Positions 38,601-48,830 of a stretch of DNA of 64,000 bases are shown here, one piece after another. This stretch comes from Siniperca chuatsi (Eukaryota > Chordata > Actinopteri > Centrarchiformes > Sinipercidae). Each line of letters begins with the position of its first letter. Position 1 is the first letter of the stretch. The notes beneath the pieces were generated by a model that did not search any database, was not told the DNA's origin, and worked only from the letters and a program-made list of their open reading frames with translations. A program made the position numbers and the translations under genes. The DNA lies in the NCBI RefSeq assembly GCF_020085105.1, contig NC_058051.1:26772955-26836954 (forward strand), written 5' to 3'.

Positions 38601-41600
38601 TTAGCCCATCACTCCTCTCTGTCTCCCTCCACATCAAGTGTCAGACACACTGGCCATTGTGTCTCCCGTTGATGTGAGCCCTTCTTTAGCCACCACTTCC
38701 CTCACTGGGGAGCGCGTGGCGGGGACAGAGCCGTCCCTGAGTGATTGGACAGATGGGGGGGGGGGCACCCCAGTGGGCAGGAACAGAAACGAGAGGCGCA
38801 GGAAGGGAAGACGCTGCATCCTGTTCAGCCTCGTCCATCACCCATGCCCACCGGGAGAGCCGCCGAGCCGCCTGTCAAACAGCCCTTTGGCCAATCTGTC
38901 TTAAGGTGTGACAGGGGACAGACAAAAGAGATGGAGATACTTGAGCCAGACAGCATCTATCACAATCTGTCTCCCAGACGCTCAACACAGAGAGATGTAG
39001 CTACCTATCGCTCCCTCAGTCCCTTCAGTGGTTACAAGCAGAAATTTTCTCTTTCCAGCTGTTGGATGGGCTTGTTGTGCTACGATTAGCACAATTAGCA
39101 TCATAGCCTCCAAACACAAAAGGACGTGTGTCCTGTTCAAGCAGCGTGCTGGCCCCCCCGTTCATGCCACTCATGTATTATCAACACATTCGATTCACAG
39201 AGCTAAGCATCTGTTTCTCTGCAAAATAAATACCCAGTGATGGCATTTAACAACACTTACAGATGTTCAAAAGGTATTTCCAGAATCCTCAAAGATTTTG
39301 CTAATCATGTGAATGAAAAAATATTTTGTCACTCACAAAACAAATTACATTTTCTTAACCCATTTCTCAAGTTGCAACTAATTCAGGTAGCCAGAAATGA
39401 CATATGGTCTCACTTTAATATAAATGTGAACCCATTATTAGGGCTGGGTATTGTTTAAAAAATTATGATACCAGTACTAATACCAGTACCCTTAAAGTGA
39501 TACCGATACCAATAGAGTTCATTTGATACCTTTTTGTGAACACGGTGCAGCCTGAAGTTGTCTTCATGCTTGATGAGGTGCTTTATCATGTTACTTGTAT
39601 TCCCAGTTTTTCCTGAAATAATCCTTTTGCATATATTTTCATCAGATGCCACAGGCATGTAGTATAAACATTTTGGTGGCATCTCGGCAGGCTGAACTGC
39701 CAACTCAGTAAAATACGGCGCGCTCAACTTCACCACCACAGATATAGCTGTAGCTGCAGTAGTGGGCCAATCACACGTCGCATTAAATCCAAGAACGCTT
39801 GCAGTGATTGGCTGCGTGCAAAACCATACAAATAGTTATGTCTTTCTAGATCTGGGTATCTGGTTTGACTGGAGAAGTTTCGATACTACTTGGTACTGGG
39901 TTAGTACTCATACCTAGCCCTACCCACTATACAACAACATTGATATAGACAAATGTAACGGATAGTTAAATGTTTGGCTCACATTGAATAAATTAAGCAA
40001 GGTCATATGTCATTTCCAGATGCCATCTTTGTTTGGATTAGGAAAAAGCAGCACACTTTGGGAAACATCAAAAAGAATATTCCATGACTATTTTTTCATC
40101 CAGAGTCTTTGAGGAATCTGGAAACACCTTTAGAACATCTGTAAGTTTTGTTTAATGACTTTCAGGCCTTTTCAAAGATTGGCGGGTAATTATTTTTTCA
40201 GATGCTTGGCTCTGTGACTCAGATGTAATGGTAATACATGAGCGGCACAAACTGAGGTTAAGCTATATGGTGTATGTGTCAGAAGGTATTGTTTCAGCAT
40301 GCTGTGTCTGTTAAACTATTACTGTTTTAGCGCTTACCAGTGCTGAAGTCTGAGGGTGATTCAAAGGAGTTTAAGACATCAACAGACTTTCATTTGAGCA
40401 AGGTGTGATTCTGTTTACACATGTAAAAAGATTTCAAATGTCGTGTTCATTTGACCTGATGTACTACTACAAATAAATGTATTTATTTCTAAAGTTCAAT
40501 ATTGTTGCTGTTTGATGAAAACCTCCATCTCCACAACTTTTCAGGAGCTAACCAAAGTAGTTTTCATCTCGTCAAGTCTCAAGCAGCATGTATTAACAGA
40601 AGTAAACACAGTAAAATAACCTCAATAAAAATTGAGGTTGTAAAGTTTTCATTCATCCACAGTTAATGAGTAATTCTGAAATGGTTACTGTTTGATTCAC
40701 CGTGTTAAGGGTCAGACTCAGAAGGGGTGGATGTGGTTACTTAGCCGACATCTGCACCTACGCTCTGCTTTCACCTGTTGATAGCCCATAATTACGCAGC
40801 TTAAAGTGTGCAGGAAAAACTGTGGAGATCACAGTTCTAGCCCGACAGGTGGATATGGTTTGCATGTGCCTTGTGTTTTCAGTGTGTGTTGTACATACAT
40901 GTGTCTATTATTTTAACATCTACGCACACGAAGTGTCTTTGCATGTGGACGTGTGGGTGTATCTCAAAGAGTTGTGTCGCGGGGGCCTATGTTTCCTTCC
41001 TTGACGTGTGCTGACAGTAGTGTGGTGATGTCTGGGTGGGTCTCCACTCTGCAGGTCACACTAACATCATCAATCTTCCCCCTGGTGACAGGCGGCCGGG
41101 CCCCCCAACTGTGGGCACAGTGCTGTGTTGTTTTGTAATTAGGCTCTGTTAGATGGCAGGAAACCATCTCTCCATCCCTCCTTCTCACCATCCCTCCATC
41201 CGTCCACTCCCCTCTGTGCGCAGCTGGCCCTCTGCCCTCACACAGCCAATAAGAAGCTGCCCTGCTCAGCTTAGACAACTTGTAATGATGTTGCGGCAAT
41301 TACCATGCCTGACAATAGTACAGAAGGTTGTAGAAGAAGAATTTTATGAATAACTCTTCTTTCCTTATTGCACACAGACAGCTCTGCACTGGGCTGCAAA
41401 ACATGGCAGCGGGGACATGGCCACTCTGGTGGCTAATGCTGGTGCTGATGTCAACACCAAATCAGTGAGTGCATTTAAGTTTTACATTTTTAGACAATGA
41501 TTTTAAAGGGGCACTCCAGCTATTTAGTGCTGCACATCAATAAATTAGGGGGATTTTTGCAAGATGGTGAAATGGTCAAAATTCAAGCAGCAGAGGCTGA

Positions 41601-44239
41601 GATATCATGACTTTTAGTCCTTAATATGGGTCAAGTTCCAAAAAAGGCTGGATCCTACATTTCCCATAATGCAACTCAGTAGCATCCTTCATACACAGCC
41701 CTGATGTCACGTCCGAGCTAGCCTCTGTTCCACTAGCTTCTATTTCTTTCATCAGTCTCTTTGAATATATGAAACGTGTTCCTGGGGTTTACTCTCCTTA
41801 TCTTAAGACAGTTTGCTTTCCTGTGTTGTGCACAATCACTGATTTATTCATGGTATTCTTCTTTCTTTCAGCATGTGAGTATCCAGGTTTTTTATCAGGA
41901 CCCTTCCTGTTAAAAATGGGCATGTACAGTAAGTTGTCTGATTTGAGTGGATAACAAGAGGACAACAACATGGCTGCTGGTTTCTCCTTTTGTGACCCTC
42001 AGTGATGTAATGCTCCTAAATTATCTCTATGAACATCCAGCTGTGCAAATGTATTAGAGCAGCATGTGTTGTCGGGCTGCAGGAGTACTCCGCTAATAAA
42101 TCATGTCATGTCATGTTAATTGTTTCCCAAAACAGTGCGTCTATGTGCCAGCAAGCACTACTCTAGAACTATGCAATTTTCAGTGAATTACCAAGCAATT
42201 ATGTTTTTATCATTATCTTATGTTTCCATAACCTTTGCTAATTTGTATATTTTTTTCTTGCTGTTTTCATTGGCTGCGTTTGGGCCTGGGAAACTCTAGG
42301 GGGTAGGTTCTAAACCCTTCCAGCACTTTGCCACAGTTATTCTCTTTATGTGTCAGTGAAGTGAATGTTGAGGTTATATCACCACTGTCCCTAAAAAGCA
42401 AATAATTCTGAACTTTAGAATAAACGTTTTTGATTTTATTTATGCAAGTTTTCCTTTTGTTTTACTCTTGTTTTTGTTCTGCAGGGATATACACCTTTAC
42501 ACATTGCAGCGTTACATGGTCATCAGCATATTCTAGACCTGCTCATTGGGACATATGGTAAAAACTGCTTTCATTTAACCTCTTGGCTGCAGGGACAGCA
42601 CCGCCATAAATGCACAATAGCAGTTGTTCAGGCTCATCAATACTTTGAGTTATAGATCAAATACATAATTGAAGAATTGAGTTATATATGAAAAATCATG
42701 GTTCAAAATTTAAGCCTCTTTCACACCAATGTTTACAATCATTACTAGAAAATCAATCTTTTACCAAATTAAAACCTTGATTTTATGTAAAATGCATGAT
42801 TTTACAATATAAGTGCCGTCAGTCAGATTAAGAGTGACAACAGGTCTTATGTGAGTAATTTTGTTTACCTTTGGATCATGGGTTGTTTCTTAAAGCTTTA
42901 GGTGTAAGGTGTCAGTGAAGTAGCTTACCTGCTGCCTCCCATGACTAGTCTCAGTTTTCAGAGATTACATTTTTCTCTTATCAGGGGCTAAAGAAAACTT
43001 AAGGGACTACAGCGGCCATCTTGCCTGCCATTATCTGAACATCAAAGAACCAGAGGGTCCAGAGGAAGACTGCGAGCTGCGTGAGTGCCTCATACTTTTG
43101 CTGCTGAATTACAAATTATTTGATGGATAATAACCGACAATTTTATATAATATAATGTATTAATATAATATAATGTATTACTCTAGTGGTTTTATGTTGT
43201 TCATTTTATATTTTGTTGTATTTCTCTCTGTTTGGCTATTCCCTAAAATTCTTGTTGTATTTTATGTGCACCTGTGAAGCACCTTGTAATAAAGTTTACT
43301 TACTTACTTACTAAAGTAATATAAGGACAGTACTGTAGCTTTTTGTTTGGAAAATGAGTCATGGGCTGACATTTCGATGACGAATTTGAGGCACTCTATC
43401 AAATGTCTATCAAAAGTCTTTGAAATTGTATTGTCTTTGTAACGACTGCGGTTTTCTGACTGAAGTACATATGACCAAAATTTAAATGTAAATAAATGTG
43501 TAAAACAAAGTAAAAAAAACAACACATTTATTTTTTATAGGAATAGTTAAGCATTTTGGGAAATTCGATTTCTTGGCGAAAGTTAGATCAATATCTCTCT
43601 TATGTCTGTATGCCAAATATGAAGCTTATCGCCAGCAGCCAGTTAGCAGCTAGCCTAAACAAAATCTGTCTAATTAACTAATTAACATGTTATATCTTGT
43701 TTGATTAATCCGTACAAAAACCGAAGCGTAAAACTGACAGTTTGCAGTATTATGTGCCGGACTACTGCACCCAGCCAGTCTTTATGCTAAGCTAACTGTT
43801 TTCTGGCTTTGGCTTCATATTTAATGGATATGTGAGTGGTATAAATCTTTTCATCTAACTCTCAAGAAAGCAAATAAGTGTATTTCCCAACAATGTCAAA
43901 CTATTGCTTTAAATTGATTATTTAAAATATTGATTAGATAACCTTTACTGTGGGTGTCTGCACTTTGAAAAGATGAAAAAGAACCTCCCAGCATTTCAGT
44001 TCTGCTATCCAGGATATGAAAACTTTTAATATGCTAATATGGGAATCATGTTTCTTGTGATCCCAGAGTTTCAAGTCACTCAGGCCAGGGAGCGGAACAG
44101 GAACAGGAAGTTGGTATCATTGTTTCATTCCAAGAAGAAGTGGGGCTCAGCAGAGGAGCTGGCTCCGATAGAGGAGGAGAGGACGGCATCACATCAGCTC
44201 GCCCTTCCTGCATTCAGACCCAGAAAATTCTCCCGCTGA
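24427..44239 (+). CDS. sosondowah-family ankyrin-repeat protein (SOWAH-like), 15 coding exons including five microexons
   Basis: Coding exons: 24427-24559, 27783-27844, 28973-29188, 29936-30058, 35196-35252, 35731-35832, 37165-37176, 37386-37388, 38586-38588, 41378-41464, 41872-41874, 42300-42302, 42485-42557, 42985-43080, 44067-44239. They sum to 1146 nt (381 residues plus TGA), in phase throughout. Residues 1-85 match the SOWAH N-terminal winged-helix-type region (RVKNADILKTFKPF, IIDRIAVVKSENGEKYLVLK). Residues 86-197 are a polar linker. From 198, DPIEKEWIY leads into two ankyrin repeats: DFTS-G-F-TALHWAAKHG, then TKS-H-G-GYTPLHIAALHG, followed by LRDYSGHLACHYL. The C-terminus is basic, then acidic. 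As I recall, SOWAHA to SOWAHD of mammals are intronless; this gene has the intron-rich form. Its biochemical role is unknown, so no symbol is given. Further exons in the 5-kb intron before 35196 cannot be excluded. Confidence 0.88.
25388..25705 (+). mobile_element. family B element
   Basis: Carries GATTAATCAATTAGTTAATCGA, CAAGCAAAAATGCCAACATT, TTGTGGACTGTTGGTCGAAC and TTTTATAGACCAACCGATTA. It lies in the first SOWAH intron. Confidence 0.8.
28226..28400. repeat. family C fragment followed by an AT-rich CATATCATATCG repeat
   Basis: AAGGAATAGTTTGACATTTT (family C start) runs directly into GGGGTGTGCCATATCATATC, the start of another dispersed AT-rich element whose right end I could not fix. Confidence 0.5.
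31091..31900 (+). mobile_element. family A element, full-length, with nested family B copy
   Basis: Best-preserved copy: starts AGTGGTGGAAGAAGTATTCA, ends AGTACTTGAGTAAATCTACT. A family B copy (CTGCAACTAATGATTATTTT to CGACTAATCGTTTCAGC) sits at 31319-31641. The inverted ends support a DNA-transposon origin. Confidence 0.85.
33420..33985. repeat. interspersed repeat (GTTGGACGGATTGCTGTGAA type)
   Basis: Contains two related units (GTTGGACGGATTGCTGTGAA...GTACAGACATTCATGG, and TTGGAGGGATTATCATAAAG...GTACAGACATCCATG) and ends in a series of GCTAACATG/TTAGCATGCT motifs. I recognise this as a common teleost dispersed repeat. Confidence 0.65.
34195..34482 (+). mobile_element. family B element
   Basis: GGACTGTAACGATTAGTCAA at the start, GGGTTTTGGACTGTTGGTTG inside, and AATAATAGTTGTAGCCCTAA at the end. 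The ends are inverted relatives of each other. Located in the 5-kb SOWAH intron. Confidence 0.8.
35036..35687. repeat. two (GT)n microsatellites flanking the 57-nt SOWAH exon
   Basis: Runs at about 35037-35076 and 35650-35686 lie on either side of the exon 35196-35252. On the minus strand they read (CA)n. Confidence 0.9.
37165..37176 (+). other. 12-nt microexon (DFTS) of the SOWAH gene
   Basis: Acceptor TCAAACCAG preceded by a run of nine Gs; donor GTGAGT at 37177. It supplies DFTS, the start of the first ankyrin unit (family pattern K-R/K-D-F-x-S/T-G-F). Phase 0 on both sides. Confidence 0.9.
37386..37388 (+). other. 3-nt microexon GGG (Gly) of the SOWAH gene
   Basis: The context CCATCCTTCTCAG / GGG / GTAAGT gives a good pyrimidine-rich acceptor and a consensus donor around one codon. 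It supplies the Gly that follows DFTS in the ankyrin consensus. Confidence 0.75.
38586..38588 (+). other. 3-nt microexon TTT (Phe) of the SOWAH gene
   Basis: The context TTCCTCTGCCACACAG / TTT / GTAAGT is a good acceptor and donor around one codon. It supplies the aromatic residue between Gly and TALHW that SOWAH proteins have (G-F-T-x-L-H-W). Confidence 0.75.
39436..39925 (-). mobile_element. hAT-like nonautonomous element with a BED zinc-finger remnant
   Basis: The ends are inverted: TTAGGGCTGGGTATTG at the left, CATACCTAGCCCTA at the right. On the minus strand (39455-39739) the reading frame includes GNTSNMIKHLIKHE, the second half of a BED zinc finger (N-T-S-N-L-x-x-H-L-x-x-x-H). BED fingers lie at the N-terminus of many hAT-type transposases. 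This suggests an internally deleted transposon that kept a piece of transposase exon. Confidence 0.65.
41505..41770. repeat. interspersed repeat (AGGGGCACTCCAGCTATTTA type)
   Basis: Begins AAAGGGGCACTCCAGC and contains CAGCAGAGGCTGAGATATCA and CATTTCCCATAATGCAACTC. I recognise these as a common teleost repeat. Its right end, before the CAT microexon at 41872, is uncertain. Confidence 0.6.
41872..41874 (+). other. 3-nt microexon CAT (His) of the SOWAH gene
   Basis: The context TTCTTCTTTCTTTCAG / CAT / GTGAGT has an excellent polypyrimidine tract. It supplies His between TKS and the next Gly; as recalled, human SOWAHA reads S-H-G-G-Y-T-P-L-H at this place. A dispersed repeat occupies DNA just upstream (41505-41770). 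Confidence 0.72.
42300..42302 (+). other. 3-nt microexon GGG (Gly) of the SOWAH gene
   Basis: The context GGGAAACTCTAG / GGG / GTAGGT is the weakest of the four, with a poor pyrimidine tract and a less common donor. It supplies the Gly needed for S-H-G-GYTPLH. Confidence 0.62.
43540..43912. repeat. family C interspersed repeat
   Basis: Starts AGGAATAGTTAAGCATTTTG, contains CAGCAGCCAGTTAGCAGC, CAGTCTTTATGCTAAGCTAA, and ends CCCAACAATGTCAAACTATT. It lies in the last SOWAH intron. Confidence 0.85.
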
Positions 44240-44302
44240 GACCGGAGACGATTTCTGACTCTGCAAGCTCTCCTACACTCACACATCCAATTAATCCTTA
44301 CA

Positions 44303-44305
<3 letters not shown>

Positions 44306-44377
<72 letters not shown>

Positions 44378-44467
44378 TAATTTTTATTTTATATATATAT
44401 ATTTTAATATATATATATATATATATTTTTAATATATATATATATATATTTTTAATATATATATATA

Positions 44468-44554
<87 letters not shown>

Positions 44555-44572
44555 TTTTTTTTAATATATATA

Positions 44573-44608
<36 letters not shown>
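44306..44608. repeat. long (TA)n tract with (CA)n, in the SOWAH 3' UTR
   Basis: About 270 bases of TATATA broken by short AATTTTTAA-type pieces, then about 17 CA units (44574-44608). It starts only 67 bases after the stop codon at 44239. It is self-complementary over long stretches, so it could form cruciforms or RNA hairpins. The exact length in the assembly may be unreliable. Confidence 0.9.
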
Positions 44609-44610
<2 letters not shown>

Positions 44611-45349
44611 ATATACAATGGAAGCATTAATGTGTATATATTTATTATGCACACAGGCACATACCATTCATACCTATGCTTACTGACACGATCACACACG
44701 TTTGCCGATGCACCTACATAGCTCATCCAAGTACAGAATACAGATGCTTTAACACTGAATAGGAGGTGTCGCAGATGATGCTATGCATTATCAATATTTA
44801 TGCTTACCATAAAAGTATTTCTTGAAGCCTTTAAATTTGAATGAATGTTGCTAACTGTTACTTATGCCTTACAATTTCAAATGAGCTCAGGCCACATGGA
44901 GTCTTTAAGCTCGTCATCGCTTTTGTTTGTGTTAAAGTGAGCAACTCTGACAACAACTGGACCATAAAAGTGTCCAGATGATCAAGATTCACGTCACTGG
45001 AAATATTCTAAATTTTTGTTACTGTATACAAACCCCAAAAGCTACAACAGAAAATAACCAGACTTGTCCTTTAAAAGGAACACACTGGTGGTTTGTATGT
45101 TTTAGCCTATTAAAAATCATTTGCACTTAACACCATGCTGAAGATTTTCCAAAACATGCCAGTTTTTGGCTATTTACAAGTTGACTGAGAGAGTAGACTG
45201 TTTTCATACCTTTTACACAGCCATTGATTTAGATTCATGTTAGTCTGGCATTATAATGAGTTTGCATTTGACACTATAGGTGATCCATTATGGCGAAAAT
45301 GTTAATTTTGTATTCAATTAATTATTTTAAAATCACAATTACACTGTCT

Positions 45350-45745
45350 GCTAAGGGACTGTACGAAAATGATTGGTGTAGGGAGGGGGTTGAGCACTTT
45401 TTAAAGAAGCAAGACCCTATATTTTATTTGGACACGCCCCTTGACTTAGAAAAACTCCAGCACCCTCCCCCCAATATCTTAAAAGCAGACAAAGCATTGA
45501 GAATTTAAGATGGTGTACCCTAACCTTTACATTTAACCTTAATATGTTAATAGAATAATAATTTTCATTATTTTTGCTTTTGATCCTTTTTTCTACAATT
45601 AATCTGCAAGGGAAAATTATAAATCTGTGGCGAGGAAAAATTAAAAGACTCTCCCCTACTCTCCCCCAAAAATCTGGCTTCTCCAGTATTATTAACTTCC
45701 CTCCAGCAATAAGAAAAAAAATATACATAACCCTTCCCCGTTTCT
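45350..45745 (+). repeat. family K interspersed repeat, copy 2
   Basis: Corresponds to 5095-5370: CTAACCTTTACATTTAACC, CTACAATTAATCTGCAAGG, CTCTCCCCTACT and CTTCCCTCCAGCAATAAG occur in the same order. Confidence 0.6.
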
Positions 45746-47548
45746 GAAAATCTTGTGGATTGTTCTGCGAGATGGAGACTCCGACAGCTGAGTCTTTAAT
45801 GCAACAAAACAGTTTTTTTCTGGGTTGCTGACAACGTATCTTGTGAATGCAGCACTGCTTGGCAGCAGAGTTGTAATTCTCCGATATTAGATAATGTCCA
45901 TGAATGCACCGGCAACGAACTCAGCTCGCAACCAAATTATTATGAGACAATAACATAACTTTGACAGATAGATGGATAAATCAACAAACATAGATCAGTC
46001 AATCAATAAAATGTTAAATGTTTGTTATGTTAATTAGCTATTTCAAGCAAGATTCAGTTTCCTGAAAGTTAATTTTCAAACTGTACTCAACAGTGGACAG
46101 TGGCTTCTTGGAAGGTAGCAAATGAGTCTCTAAAGTGTTTGCAATTTGTAGTTAATGTTCCTAAAACATACAAAACCATCAGTGTGTTACTTTATGACGG
46201 GTTTGTTTCATTACCATTGTTAACGCTAATATAGGTCAAGGTTTAGATTCAAAGCCAGTCAGTGGGTTTTGTCAGCCACCTTCAGTATAGACTCTACTTG
46301 ACTGTCATACTCATGCTGGTTAGTGTCAGACTGTAATGGCTGTTTTTCTGTCACGATACAGTTTGTTTGTGCTTGGCATTTGTTGTCATGATTGAGTTTT
46401 TTTGACTGATGTACCTGCAGTTTGAGCACAGATAATCTGACCTCTTTGCAGCTCTGTTACTTGATTTAGCTTCCTTCAAAAACTATCTTGTCAAAGTGGT
46501 GATTGTCAACTGATTGTACTTTAAGTATTCTTTTAATTATTAATCTAATTTTCCACCCCTGTGTATTAAAGTACTATGTTAACTTTTGCAAAAGAAATTT
46601 GCACTTACATTGTGAATCAGTGTCCATTGGTTTAAAGGGGCTTTTGTATTGCTTCAGACATAATTTTCATTTGTTGTAAAAGATGCTCAGTGTAACTATT
46701 TGTTTATAATTTGATGCCACTGTAAAAGTTATAGTTAATGTTTTTTTCAAGCTAATTGTATAATCTAAACTAAAAAACCTGCCTCCATTACATCTTTTGC
46801 ACAATATTTATATAATGAAGATATTTTGGTATTAAACGGTATTTTATATCAAACTGTATACGTGTGTTTTATGCAACTCAAACAGTTTTTTTGCGCCTGC
46901 ATCGTTCACTTTGAACACAGTAGTAAGTCATTGTGTGTCTACTTCACTGCCACACTGGAATGATCTACATCAAACTCCAGTCTTTGGACTGAGTGACTTG
47001 GCTGCTAACACACACACACAGTTCCTCCTTATAAAGCAGAGAAGAAGAGCAACTTGTGATAATGCTTTTTTCTTTCTTTCAATACAATAACCCTAGTTTT
47101 TTAAGCTGCCTTTGATCTCACTTTAACTACCTGACTTTGTGGGCTACAGATGGAGTAAATATGGGCCCTGCTTACTCTCCATACAGCTTTAGACCTTAAT
47201 TCCTGATTAGCTGAAAAGGGCAGCACTTGCTTTTAGGTCTTGGATATCAGACGACACAGAGGGGAACAGAGGCAAGTGTTTTTGTGCTTCATTTTTGAAG
47301 CGAGGATGTTTGGGGGATAAGAGGGAGTTTCTGTAATAGATACTTATCTTACTGCCCTCAAGCCCCTCGAACAAAGTCCCCCTCTGAAGAGATTATAACC
47401 CAGGGAGGGCACATTAACTCTAATCCGATGCTTTGAGGCCTTGCACCCCCATACCACCCTCTGCCCCACTTATTTCAACCCTTCTGTTGTTGGGGGCTAC
47501 CTTGTATCCAGTGCATGTATGAGTAGGGCCTGTGGATACACATGAGGG

Positions 47549-47551
<3 letters not shown>

Positions 47552-47591
<40 letters not shown>
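47552..47591. repeat. (GT)n microsatellite
   Basis: About 20 GT units. Confidence 0.95.
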
Positions 47592-47593
<2 letters not shown>

Positions 47594-48039
47594 TCAGGGG
47601 GGTGGAGTGACTGTTTCAATAGCACGCTGACTCTAATGAAAAGCGTTGAGAGGTGCATACTGCTGTGTAACTGATTCCTCTCTCTGAAGAGATTAGGCGC
47701 TACATTGTTGGTTCAGTTGCTCATTTCCATGAGAGCACAGCCTCCCACCAGCGGCTGCTTGGCTTTGTTATTTTGAGTTGAAAAACACAGAGCCCAATGT
47801 CCCTGGCTTCCTTGTTACCATTGTTTCACAAATAGGCCAAAATGTAGATGTCATGTCACAGATGCCCAATAACCTCATTAGCTGCTCGCTGTGAGGCTAT
47901 AGAGAGAAAATGATAAATGCATGAACTTCAGTTTGTTCAACTGCGTTGAGTTTCTGTGTAAAACTGAGTTAACACTACTCTTCAAACTTTTTGTTTAACT
48001 GGAAATATAGCAATGATAGATAGATAAGCCCATATGATA

Positions 48040-48830
48040 ACGTCCTGGGCAGAGGAAAATGGCATCTCTGCCTTTGTTATGCACTATATACGTGCAGGGG
48101 AAACTTGTAAGTGAGGAGGAGACAGTGTGCAGCGTAAAAATAATGTTTATAGGGCAAAAAGGCAGAACCTTAACTTTACGTCCCTCTATTTTGCATTTAT
48201 AAGCAGTATTTAAACATTTAATAAAGGCTTTATAAACACTATAATGTAGCTGTAAGCAGATGTGATGTGTGTTTATTAATGCATTTGTCAACATCTATAA
48301 CTCCTCCTGTCAGCACCCGTAAGTGGAGGCTGCTGTATAAACCGATAATGAATGACAATCTAGCAAAACACAGTTGTAATAATATAAAATATGTCTTCAT
48401 AGGACAAGTTATAATTGCTGGCCTGTCCTTATAGCTGCAATATAATTGTATTAAGAAGATAAATGCTAAAATGTGTCATTTAACTTTGTTACACTCAGTG
48501 TCCAAGGAAAAATGGCCTCCCTGCCTTTATTAAAATCTACATACAGTATGTGCAGGAGAAACTTGCAAGTGAGGTGGAGAAAGGGGATGCAGCGAGATAA
48601 CAATGTTAATAATGTATAATGATGAATTTCATTAGGAAGATACATGTAAGGAGCCTTCATTAAAAACTTTGTTCCTGATGAAGACAGTCACTCTTTGCAA
48701 TTGTGACACTCAGAAATAACCCATATGGCAACACCCTATGCTCTACATATGTGCAGGGCAACTTGCAGCTGGGGTGTAGAAACAGGGTGCAGGGAGCTAA
48801 CAAGCTGATCTGCAACAACGAGCACACCGG
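48040..48830. repeat. three diverged copies of a ~100-nt unit with a family D element between the first two
   Basis: Units near 48045-48140, 48500-48600 and 48714-48805 share CCCATATG or GAAAAATGGC, CTGCCTTT, a TACATATGTGCAGG-type piece and ACTTGCAAGTGAGG-type pieces. Family D (48180-48440) separates units 1 and 2. The third unit continues into a GC-rich stretch (48745-49070) unlike its surroundings. Confidence 0.55.

Noticed and set aside
39455..39739. A 94-codon frame as a host gene
   Set aside because: The BED-finger remnant sits inside inverted transposon ends; it is a transposon fragment, not a gene.
44304..44726. 140-codon minus-strand frame of I/Y repeats
   Set aside because: It is simply the translated (TA)n tract.
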